From DAIPHL01 sp036771375 (GTDB lineage: Bacteria > Synergistota > Synergistia > Synergistales > Synergistaceae): a DNA stretch of 12,089 nt. Positions within the stretch are counted from its first letter, which is position 1; the number at the start of each line of letters is the position of its first letter. A program made the translations under genes and the position numbers. This document shows, piece by piece, positions 1 to 6,705 of this stretch. Under the pieces are notes generated by a model, which worked only from the letters and a program-made list of their open reading frames with translations, searched no databases and was not told the origin of the DNA. The stretch spans positions 1-12,089 of the forward strand of contig DAIPHL010000062.1 in NCBI GenBank assembly GCA_036771375.1, in the 5' to 3' direction.

Positions 1-1
1 G

Positions 2-1609
2 GTCGGCGGGCTCGGCGTCCTCGCAGGGGACATTTTGAAGAGCGCGGCGGACCTCGGCGTGCCGATGGTGGGTGTGACGCTGCTCTATCGCAAAGGCTAC
101 TTCCGCCAGGAGATATCGCCCGAGGGAAACCAGGTCGAACGCCCCGTCGAGTGGGAACCGGAAAAGCTCCTCGCCCCGCTGCACAACCGGGTATCGATCA
201 TTTTGGAAGGCCGCTCCGTACAGGTTCGTGCATGGGGCTACGTGTACATGGGACATTCCGGTTATCCGCTGCCCATCTACTTCCTGGACACCGACATCGA
301 GGGCAACGCGCCGAGCGACCGCAACCTCACGTGGCAGCTCTACGGAGGGGACGACCGTTACCGGCTCTGCCAGGAGATGATCCTCGGGGTCGCCGGCCTG
401 AGAATCCTTCGCGACCTGGGCTACAACAACATCAAAACCTTCCACCTCAACGAAGGACACGCCGGTTTCATCACCCTGGAGCTGACGAGGGAGCTCGGGT
501 ACGAGGATTTCGACAAGGTGAGGGACGACGTCATCTTCACGACGCACACGCCCGTCGCGGCCGGGCACGACTATTTCCCCTACGATCTCATCAGCAAGAC
601 CGTGGAGGAGAGCAACGGTCAGAGGCTCCGCCGGATGCTCGGCGGAAGCGGCGTATCCATGACCGACCTGGGGCTCCGTTTCAGCCGCTACGTCAACGCG
701 GTCTCGCGGAAACACGCCGAGGTCAGCCGCAAGATGTTCGACAACAACTCCGTCGACTACGTCACCAACGGGGTACACTCGATCACATGGACGTGCCCCG
801 GATTCGCGAGGTTGTACGACAAGCACATCCCCGCGTGGAGGAACGACCCGAGCCGTCTCGTGCAAGCGCTGCAGCTTCCCGAGGAGGATATCTGGAAAGC
901 CCACCAGGCCGCCAAGATGAGGCTCTTCGCCAAGGTCCTGGAGGAGACCGGAGTGGAGTTCGATCCCGACATCCTGACCATCGGATTCGCGAGAAGAGCC
1001 GCCACCTACAAACGGGCGGACCTGCTCTTCACGGACGTCAAACGGCTTCTCGACGTGGGCGCGGGGCAGGTGCAGTTCATCTTCGCCGGCAAGGCACACC
1101 CCCACGACGTGCCGGCCAAGGGGATCATCAAGCGCATCCTCGATCTTTCCAAGGAGATCGGCGCCGCCCTTCCGATCGTGTTCCTCGAAAACTACAACAT
1201 GGAGCTCGCCCAGATCCTCACCGCCGGCGTCGACATCTGGCTCAACACCCCGATACGGCCGCGGGAGGCATCCGGAACGAGCGGCATGAAATGTGTGCAC
1301 AACGGCGTCATGAACTTCTCCGTCCTGGACGGATGGTGGATAGAGGGTTGGATCGAGGACGTGACGGGCTGGTCCATCGGCCCCGATCCGAAGGAGGCGG
1401 ACCTCGTCGAGTACGACGAAATGCAGGACGCGCTGGATCTGTACAACAAGCTGGAGGAAAAGGTGATCCCGACGTATTACAACGACAGGCAGCGGTGGAT
1501 TTGGATGATGAAAAACACGATCGCCCTGAACGCCAGCTACTTCAACACGCACAGGGTCGTCAAGGAATACTGCGAGAAGGCTTACGGCACCGTATTCCGC
1601 GGACACTGA
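2..1609 (+). CDS. glgP: Glycogen / alpha-glucan phosphorylase, 5' end missing
   Basis: Pyridoxal-phosphate enzyme that phosphorolyses alpha-1,4-glucan from the non-reducing end to glucose-1-phosphate in the cytoplasm. The reading frame is open from base 2; the first visible residues (VGGLGVLAGDILKSAADLG) match the conserved N-terminal phosphorylase motif and lie upstream of the first possible start (TTG at 35), so the gene begins before the window. About 535 residues are visible. Family knowledge suggests roughly 100 or more N-terminal residues are missing. Visible motifs are HLNEGHAGF, TTHTPVAAGHD and the PLP-site segment EASGTSGMK, whose lysine (codon 1289-1291) should be the Schiff-base residue. 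The compact C-terminus and these motifs fit the short alpha-glucan phosphorylase type rather than the longer E. coli GlgP/MalP type. Stop TGA at 1607-1609; glgA follows after 38 bases, so co-transcription is likely. Function is confident; exact glucan preference is not. Confidence 0.95.
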   Translation, partial: VGGLGVLAGDILKSAADLGVPMVGVTLLYRKGYFRQEISPEGNQVERPVEWEPEKLLAPLHNRVSIILEGRSVQVRAWGYVYMGHSGYPLPIYFLDTDIEGNAPSDRNLTWQLYGGDDRYRLCQEMILGVAGLRILRDLGYNNIKTFHLNEGHAGFITLELTRELGYEDFDKVRDDVIFTTHTPVAAGHDYFPYDLISKTVEESNGQRLRRMLGGSGVSMTDLGLRFSRYVNAVSRKHAEVSRKMFDNNSVDYVTNGVHSITWTCPGFARLYDKHIPAWRNDPSRLVQALQLPEEDIWKAHQAAKMRLFAKVLEETGVEFDPDILTIGFARRAATYKRADLLFTDVKRLLDVGAGQVQFIFAGKAHPHDVPAKGIIKRILDLSKEIGAALPIVFLENYNMELAQILTAGVDIWLNTPIRPREASGTSGMKCVHNGVMNFSVLDGWWIEGWIEDVTGWSIGPDPKEADLVEYDEMQDALDLYNKLEEKVIPTYYNDRQRWIWMMKNTIALNASYFNTHRVVKEYCEKAYGTVFRGH

Positions 1610-1647
1610 GAACGATCGCGGGCGCAGGCGCGCGAGGAGGATTGGAC

Positions 1648-3099
1648 ATGAAAATTCTGCATGTGGCTTCGGAGATGGCTCCGCTCGCCAAACAGGGTGG
1701 CCTGGGGGACGTATTGGGCGCTCTCCCCGCCGCGCTCAGGAAAAAGGGCGTGGACGCGCGGGTTCTTTTGCCGGTGTTTCCGGGCGTGATGGAGAACGCA
1801 CGAAAAGAGGGGTTTGTCTGCGAAAAACTCCCGCAGGAAATACATGTAGCGCTCGACTGGAAGGTCTACACCGCGACGGTATGGAAGGCCGAAGGCAGAG
1901 GACTGTCGGTGTACCTGCTCGAGCAACCGGATCTCTTTACCAACCCCAAGATCTACCCCATGGCGCTCACCGGTCAGACGGCGCTCCCCTTCGTCTTTCT
2001 CTCCCTGGGGGCCCTCGAACTGCCGAAATGCGCGGCCTGGCAGCCGGAGATCCTCCACGTGCACGACTGGTCCACCGCGATCCTTCCCATCGCGCTGCGC
2101 TGGCACAGGCATTACAGGATGCTCGCGTCGTCCTACGACGTCGTTCTCACCATTCACAACCTGGCTCATCAGGGAATCGTCGACCCCGGAATCCTCCAGT
2201 CGTGGGGGCTGACGAAGGACGCGTTCCTGCTGGAGGGCATGGAATTTTACGGTCAGGCGAACATTCTCAAGGGAGGCATCGTCTCGTCGGACGTGATCAC
2301 CACGGTAAGCCCCAACTATTCCTGGGATATCCAGACGGAGGACGGGGGGTTGGGGCTTCACGGCGTCTTCAGCTCCCGCAGGGGCAAATTGATCGGCATC
2401 CTGAACGGCATCGATTATGACATCTGGTCGCCGTCGAACGACAAGCTCCTGCCTGCCGCCTATACGGCCGACGATCTGGCGGGCAAAGCGATCTGCCGGA
2501 AGCGACTCGTGGAAATGACGGGCTGGAACGACGATGGCAAGCCGATCATGACCTTTATCGGCCGGCTCTTTCAACAAAAAGGCGTGGACATACTCACCAC
2601 GTGTCTCGAACGGACGATGGCGGGGCGCTACAGGGTGGCGCTGATCGGTTCGGGGTTGCCTCAATACGAATCGTGGATCCACGAGTTTCAGCAACGTCAT
2701 CCGGATTGTTTCTGGGGTTACACGGATTTCAACGAAAAGATCGCGCATCTCGCCTACGCCGGCTCGGACATCCTGCTCATGCCGTCGCTGTTCGAACCCT
2801 GCGGGCTCTCTCAGATGATCGCCATGTCCTACGGCACGATTCCAGTCGTTCGCAGCACGGGGGGACTCGCCGACACGGTGATCGATTTCGACTCGTCGAT
2901 CGACGGCACCGGATTTCTCTTCAGCGAGTACAACGCAGAGGAGCTCGCTCGCGCCATCGACCGGGCGATCGCGGCGTACGCGGACGCTTCGAGATGGAGC
3001 ACCCTCATGCAAAACGCCATGGGAGCGGATTTTTCCTGGAAATCCTCCTCGGACGAATACATCGATATGTATCGAAATCTCAGGAGCGGAGCGATCTAA
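1648..3099 (+). CDS. glgA: Glycogen synthase (ADP-glucose type)
   Basis: GT5 glucosyltransferase that adds glucose from ADP-glucose to the non-reducing end of alpha-1,4-glucan. The product is 483 residues, close to the usual length of about 475-490. The start at ATG 1648 is supported by GAGGAGG at 1634-1640, seven bases upstream, and by the canonical N-terminus MKILHVASEMAPLAKQGGL containing the KxGGL substrate-binding motif (K15). Other family marks are HVHDW at residues 137-141, TIHNLAHQG with the conserved histidine region, ILNGID, and the C-terminal Rossmann segment EPCGLSQMIAMSYG beginning at E383, followed by RSTGGLADTV. Both GT-B halves are complete, with no frameshift. It sits 38 bases after glgP and 94 bases before glgC, which supplies its substrate; the adjacency argues for ADP-glucose rather than UDP-glucose as donor. 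Confidence 0.97.
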   Translation: MKILHVASEMAPLAKQGGLGDVLGALPAALRKKGVDARVLLPVFPGVMENARKEGFVCEKLPQEIHVALDWKVYTATVWKAEGRGLSVYLLEQPDLFTNPKIYPMALTGQTALPFVFLSLGALELPKCAAWQPEILHVHDWSTAILPIALRWHRHYRMLASSYDVVLTIHNLAHQGIVDPGILQSWGLTKDAFLLEGMEFYGQANILKGGIVSSDVITTVSPNYSWDIQTEDGGLGLHGVFSSRRGKLIGILNGIDYDIWSPSNDKLLPAAYTADDLAGKAICRKRLVEMTGWNDDGKPIMTFIGRLFQQKGVDILTTCLERTMAGRYRVALIGSGLPQYESWIHEFQQRHPDCFWGYTDFNEKIAHLAYAGSDILLMPSLFEPCGLSQMIAMSYGTIPVVRSTGGLADTVIDFDSSIDGTGFLFSEYNAEELARAIDRAIAAYADASRWSTLMQNAMGADFSWKSSSDEYIDMYRNLRSGAI

Positions 3100-3123
3100 A
3101 GGAAGCGCAACGATGAACTTTTC

Positions 3124-3132
3124 TGGTACAAT
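3124..3132 (+). promoter_or_regulatory. Possible extended -10 promoter for glgC
   Basis: The 94-base glgA-glgC gap contains TGGTACAAT, an extended -10 (TG, one base, TACAAT at 3127-3132). I see no good -35 element at the expected distance, which is tolerable for extended -10 promoters. It would give glgC an internal start in addition to read-through from glgP-glgA. The match could be chance. Confidence 0.35.
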
Positions 3133-3193
3133 ATCATGAAGGACGACAAAACAACGATCCGTCAACCATCACTTCCTCGGGGGGGAATCGGGT

Positions 3194-4495
3194 ATGCTGC
3201 ACGGAAGATATGGTAGAGTACTGTCCATTGTTTTGGCCGGAGGCAAGGGAGAACGCCTCATGCCTCTCACCAGGTATCGGGCAAAACCTGCCGTACCCTT
3301 CGCCGCCAAGTACCGCATCATCGATTTCGCTCTCTCGAACCTAGTCAACAGCGGCATGCACTCGATATACTGCCTGACTCAGTTCAAGAGCCAATCCCTT
3401 CAGGAGCACATCACGCAGGGGTGGCAGTTCGGTCCGGCGCTGAGGGGCCGCAACTACTTCGTCAGCCTCGCCCCGGCACAGATGTGGACCGGCGAGCGGT
3501 GGTACGAGGGCACGGCCGATGCGATCTACCAGAACCTACACCTATTGACCATGTTCAACGCGGATTACGTCTGTATCTTTGCGGCCGACCACATCTACAA
3601 GATGGACATCGAACAGATGCTGCAGTACCACGTCGACAACAACGCCGACATCACGGTGGCCGCCAAGCGGGTCCCGGCGAGCGAAGCGTCGCAATTCGGC
3701 TGCATCTCCGCAAACGCCGAAGGGGTCATCGACGATTTTATAGAGAAACCGTCCGATCCTCCCCACATCAAAAACAGCCCGGGATACAGCTATGTATCCA
3801 TGGGCAACTACATCTTCTCGCGCGAGATCCTCGAGGAGGCCATTCTGACCGACAACCAGAACAAGGAGAGCAGCCACGATTTCGGGAAGGACATCCTCCC
3901 CGAGATACACAACCAGTGCAAAGTGATGGCGTATGACTTCTCGACGAACGTCATCCTGGGGGACGATCGTCCGTACTGGAAGGACGTGGGGACCCTCAAA
4001 GCCTACTGGGAGGCTCACATGGACCTTTTGCAGCATCCCTCGTCCCTCACGCTCTACAACCCGCTTTGGCCCGTGCGGACGGTCTCGTTCTCCGATCCTC
4101 CCGGCTTCACCTATCCATCGAAGGGAAAGACCTGTTCCGTCGAGGGATGTCTGCGAGCCGAAGCGAGTCAGGTGCTGGGGGCCGTGGTGCATCGTTGCGT
4201 GCTTTCGCGGAACTGCGTCATCAACCCCGGCTCCGTGGTCGAGGAATCCATCATCGGGCAGGGGGTCGTGATCGGAGAGAACTGCAAGCTGCGCCGGGTC
4301 ATCGTCGACTCCCACAATGTGATACCGCCCAACACGGTCATCGGCTACAACGCGGACGACGACGCCGAGAAGTACCATCTCGACAAGGAATCCGGCGTCG
4401 TGGTCGTGCAGATGCCGAAGATACAGCTGCGTAAAAACCTGCAGATGCCCGGAGATCCTCGGTACGACGACCAGACGCCTTTTTCGACATTTTAG
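3194..4495 (+). CDS. glgC: Glucose-1-phosphate adenylyltransferase (ADP-glucose pyrophosphorylase)
   Basis: Catalyses ATP + glucose-1-phosphate to ADP-glucose + PPi, the committed step of bacterial glycogen synthesis. The product is 433 residues, the normal GlgC length. The N-terminal nucleotidyltransferase domain (about 1-285) shows the glycine-rich loop SIVLAGGKGERL (residues 11-22), RAKPAVPF (29-36), GTADAIYQN, the metal-site segment ADHIYKMD with D132, FIEKP, and KDVGTLKAYWEAH. The C-terminal part (about 300-410) is a left-handed beta-helix with hexapeptide-like repeats (VLGAVV, VIGENC, NTVIGYN). ATG 3194 is the first start after an in-frame stop at 3137-3139. The purine run GGGGGGGAA ending at 3187 can serve as ribosome binding site but is not a textbook one. 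Residues 37-38 read AA where the family commonly has GG (FGGKYR). Last gene of the glg cluster; a terminator follows. Confidence 0.97.
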   Translation: MLHGRYGRVLSIVLAGGKGERLMPLTRYRAKPAVPFAAKYRIIDFALSNLVNSGMHSIYCLTQFKSQSLQEHITQGWQFGPALRGRNYFVSLAPAQMWTGERWYEGTADAIYQNLHLLTMFNADYVCIFAADHIYKMDIEQMLQYHVDNNADITVAAKRVPASEASQFGCISANAEGVIDDFIEKPSDPPHIKNSPGYSYVSMGNYIFSREILEEAILTDNQNKESSHDFGKDILPEIHNQCKVMAYDFSTNVILGDDRPYWKDVGTLKAYWEAHMDLLQHPSSLTLYNPLWPVRTVSFSDPPGFTYPSKGKTCSVEGCLRAEASQVLGAVVHRCVLSRNCVINPGSVVEESIIGQGVVIGENCKLRRVIVDSHNVIPPNTVIGYNADDDAEKYHLDKESGVVVVQMPKIQLRKNLQMPGDPRYDDQTPFSTF

Positions 4496-4522
4496 GCCGC
4501 CGGGCGAAGTTTGCACACTGTC

Positions 4523-4555
4523 GAGCCGGGGGTGTCCTTCCCCGGCTCTTTTTTT
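4523..4555 (+). terminator. Intrinsic terminator after glgC
   Basis: GAGCCGGGG (4523-4531) pairs perfectly with CCCCGGCTC (4540-4548), leaving an 8-base loop, and is followed directly by seven T residues (4549-4555). It starts 27 bases after the glgC stop and marks the end of the glycogen transcript. Confidence 0.93.
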
Positions 4556-4624
4556 ACAACCGAAAACGGGCAAGACGAAAAAGAAAATCGACGAAGTCGA
4601 ACACGAAAAAGGAGCGTCAAAGAG

Positions 4625-6295
4625 ATGAAAAAACGACTGAATGGAACTCCTTCCCCCATGCCGCGGACGATCCTGTGGATCGCTCTTTGTTTTCTCTGCA
4701 TCGAACTCCTGACTCTTCCGGGAAACGCGTCAGACGTCCGGAGGGCGTCCGACGCGATCCCGGCGACTTTCGGGGACGATCCGTCCTACCTGTACATCGA
4801 CCTTCCGAATATCCGCAGAATCGCAAAGCACGTATCGGAATCGGCCGCGCTTGACGTCCTGACGGAGTGCGACCACCGTCTTGCCCTCGCGCGGAAGGGC
4901 CTGCTCGCGTTTCCCGCCACCGACATGGCGCTTTTGATCGCGAAAAATTCCGACGGCGAAAAACAGTTTCACCTCGCTCTCCGGTTCGACGACAGACACC
5001 GGGCGCTTCTGAGGAAAATCGAGGACGGCACGGCCGAAACGGGCGAGATCGGGCGGCTGTTCGGCGAAGGGAACCTGCCCGCGGGCGCGAGGATCGAGGC
5101 GATTTCCGACGACAACGGCCACGTCGCCTACAGGCTCGGGCGTTTCGGGCTGCACCTCTCGGCAAAAGACGGCGTTCTCGTCGTCGGAGACGGTTCAAGG
5201 TCCGTCGAAGAGTCGTTTCGGGCGATGGACAACCGCTTCGGAAGGTTCAACCCCAAAGAGCGGGGCGGTTCTCCCGCAGACGCTTTCGCGATCAGACTGG
5301 ATCGCGAAACGACCGGACAGATACTTGGGATGTACGGCTTCGGCGAGGGGGATTCGGCGAAGCGTGGCATGACGATCGACGGCAAGCTCACATTCGTCCC
5401 CGGCGGCTGGGACGTGGATCTCTTTACAAACGCATCGGAGCTCATGTACGGCAGAAGGGACGCCTCGAAAATCTTCTCGAACCTGACGGGCCCTTTTCCG
5501 TCGGCTGGAGGCGGCAGGTTGGCGCTCGCCGCGGACTCGACCCCAAACACCCGCTTCATCGTGACGGAGGGCTACGCAAAAGCGATGTACCGGCTTCTCT
5601 CCCGCTCTTCGAAGTTCGCGACGAAGCTCGCGGAGGGGCTCGCCTCTTCGCTCGGAAAAGAGGAGAGAAGTGAACTCTTCGACTCCCTCCTCTCGCTGGG
5701 CCGCCTGAACGCAGCGATCACGTACGACCCCGCGAATCCGAAGGACGTCCGCGCCTACGCCGTAGCGACGAGCCGCACCGGCGGCATGGGAAAAGTGGGC
5801 GCAAAGATCTCCGATCTGCTCGAGAAGCGCCTCGGCGACGAGGGAATCGTTCATGAAAAGATCGACCTCGAAAACTGGGACGCGGCATACGCCCTTCGCA
5901 TCGCGAAACCGTTGAAAAAATGGGCGCCGAAGAATTTCACGCTGGCGTTCGACGACAAAAGGTTGGCGATCGGACTCCTTCCGCCGGCGCTTCTGACGAC
6001 GCCCTTTTCGACGGACTCCGCATATTGGAAGGAACTCTCCGAAAACAAGACCATCAAGGAATGGCTGTACATGGATATGAGAGCCCTGCGCAAGATCGTC
6101 GCGGCGGTAACGGAGCGGATCGACCTGCAAAAAAACGACAGATTGAGCGTGGCCTTGTTGCTGCTGCCGTTCGTCGACTTCAGAGAGATCACTTCACAGA
6201 CCTTTTCCGAGAGACACACCCGTTTCAACTTCAGGACCGGATGGCTCGACCTCGACGACAGAGCGTTCCTGCACCGCTTCCTGACCTCTCCGTAA
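4625..6295 (+). CDS. Exported protein of unknown function
   Basis: I do not recognise a named family. The product is 556 residues. Start ATG 4625 is chosen because AAGGAG lies at 4609-4614 and an earlier in-frame ATG (4511) sits inside the glgC terminator. Residues 1-11 are polar and basic, followed by a hydrophobic stretch (roughly MPRTILWIALCFLCIELLTL, residues 12-31) and a plausible signal peptidase I site at GNA/SD near residue 36; an ATG at residue 12 lacks a good ribosome site. No lipobox, no later membrane segment and no catalytic motif are evident. The mature part looks like an alternating alpha/beta protein, with two comparable opening lines, SYLYIDLPNIRRI and EWLYMDMRALRKI, near its start and end. 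That general plan resembles DUF3352-type exported proteins, but this is a guess. It lies between two terminators, with no obvious promoter in 4556-4608, so it is probably transcribed alone or by leakage from glgC. Likely periplasmic or envelope-associated. Confidence 0.85.
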   Translation: MKKRLNGTPSPMPRTILWIALCFLCIELLTLPGNASDVRRASDAIPATFGDDPSYLYIDLPNIRRIAKHVSESAALDVLTECDHRLALARKGLLAFPATDMALLIAKNSDGEKQFHLALRFDDRHRALLRKIEDGTAETGEIGRLFGEGNLPAGARIEAISDDNGHVAYRLGRFGLHLSAKDGVLVVGDGSRSVEESFRAMDNRFGRFNPKERGGSPADAFAIRLDRETTGQILGMYGFGEGDSAKRGMTIDGKLTFVPGGWDVDLFTNASELMYGRRDASKIFSNLTGPFPSAGGGRLALAADSTPNTRFIVTEGYAKAMYRLLSRSSKFATKLAEGLASSLGKEERSELFDSLLSLGRLNAAITYDPANPKDVRAYAVATSRTGGMGKVGAKISDLLEKRLGDEGIVHEKIDLENWDAAYALRIAKPLKKWAPKNFTLAFDDKRLAIGLLPPALLTTPFSTDSAYWKELSENKTIKEWLYMDMRALRKIVAAVTERIDLQKNDRLSVALLLLPFVDFREITSQTFSERHTRFNFRTGWLDLDDRAFLHRFLTSP

Positions 6296-6335
6296 GGGTT
6301 TGTCACGTCAAAAAAGCCACCCCTTTTCCCTCGGC

Positions 6336-6379
6336 ACGCCACGGGAAACGCGCAAGGACGATATTTCCCGTGGCGTTTT
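6336..6379 (+). terminator. Intrinsic terminator after the exported protein gene
   Basis: A 13-base stem, ACGCCACGGGAAA (6336-6348) with TTTCCCGTGGCGT (6364-6376), and a 15-base loop. The 3' arm runs into TTTT (6376-6379). The T-run is short but the stem is long and perfect. It begins 41 bases after the stop at 6295. Confidence 0.8.
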
Positions 6380-6432
6380 ACAAAAAACCTCGCATGGCAT
6401 TTCTTATTTAAAATGATCGGTGCGAGAGGGCG

Positions 6433-6450
6433 ATATTTTTTAAAAAATAT
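6433..6450. repeat. Perfect 18-bp AT palindrome next to the -35 box
   Basis: ATATTTTTTAAAAAATAT reads identically on both strands and ends on the first base of the -35 hexamer TTGACA at 6450. It could be an upstream promoter (UP-like) A/T tract, a bent segment or a regulator site. Its outer bases ATATTT...AAATAT recur in the second palindrome at 6455-6475. Confidence 0.75.
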
Positions 6451-6478
6451 TGACATATTTCAGTTATGGAAATATAGT
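6450..6478 (+). promoter_or_regulatory. Strong sigma-70-type promoter for the binding-protein gene
   Basis: TTGACA (6450-6455), a 17-base spacer and TATAGT (6473-6478): a perfect -35 and a near-consensus -10 at ideal spacing. Transcription would start near 6485, about 220 bases before the start codon at 6706. A second -10-like TACAAT lies at 6482-6487 but has no matching -35. Confidence 0.85.
6455..6475. promoter_or_regulatory. Operator-like inverted repeat inside the promoter
   Basis: ATATTTC (6455-6461), seven bases, GAAATAT (6469-6475): a perfect 7-7-7 inverted repeat whose arms touch the last base of the -35 and the first three bases of the -10. A repressor bound here would block RNA polymerase. 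It does not match the Fur, PerR, LexA, CIRCE or CRP consensus that I know, so the regulator is unassigned. Confidence 0.5.
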
Positions 6479-6484
6479 ACCTAC

Positions 6485-6705
6485 AATATTAAAATTTACG
6501 ATCAACGATCGAAGTTCTCTTGATCCGACGGGCAAAGAAGAAGGGGCCTTGACCGGAGGCCCCCCCAAAAAAATGTGAGAGCGGCTCTTGCACACACGCC
6601 GGGGCAATTCCACAGCGCTCGGTTCGGCACAAAACGGAAGAGACGGACATGCAAGGTCTACGCTGTTTGCGATCGTCGACAACCATCAAACCAACGAGGT
6701 ACGGG
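6485..6705 (+). other. Long 5' leader of the binding-protein mRNA
   Basis: About 220 bases without a convincing gene lie between the predicted transcription start and ATG 6706. They contain a G/C-rich hairpin GGGGCCT (6543-6549) / AGGCCCC (6557-6563) with a 7-base loop, followed by C and A runs rather than T, so it is not a plus-strand terminator. A second small hairpin at 6574-6594 has TGTG+AGAG pairing with CTCT+CACA around a two-base bulge. I could not match the leader to a known riboswitch or T-box. An in-frame ATG at 6649 would add 19 unlikely residues. Confidence 0.5.

Noticed and set aside
1582..3165. 527-codon minus-strand open frame opposite glgA
   Set aside because: It is a shadow caused by high GC and codon bias: arginine/valine/histidine-rich, no family motifs, while the plus strand has a complete GlgA.
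6543..6570. GGGGCCT/AGGCCCC hairpin as a terminator or attenuator
   Set aside because: It is followed by C and A runs on the plus strand, and the minus strand lacks both a T-run at the right side and a gene to terminate.
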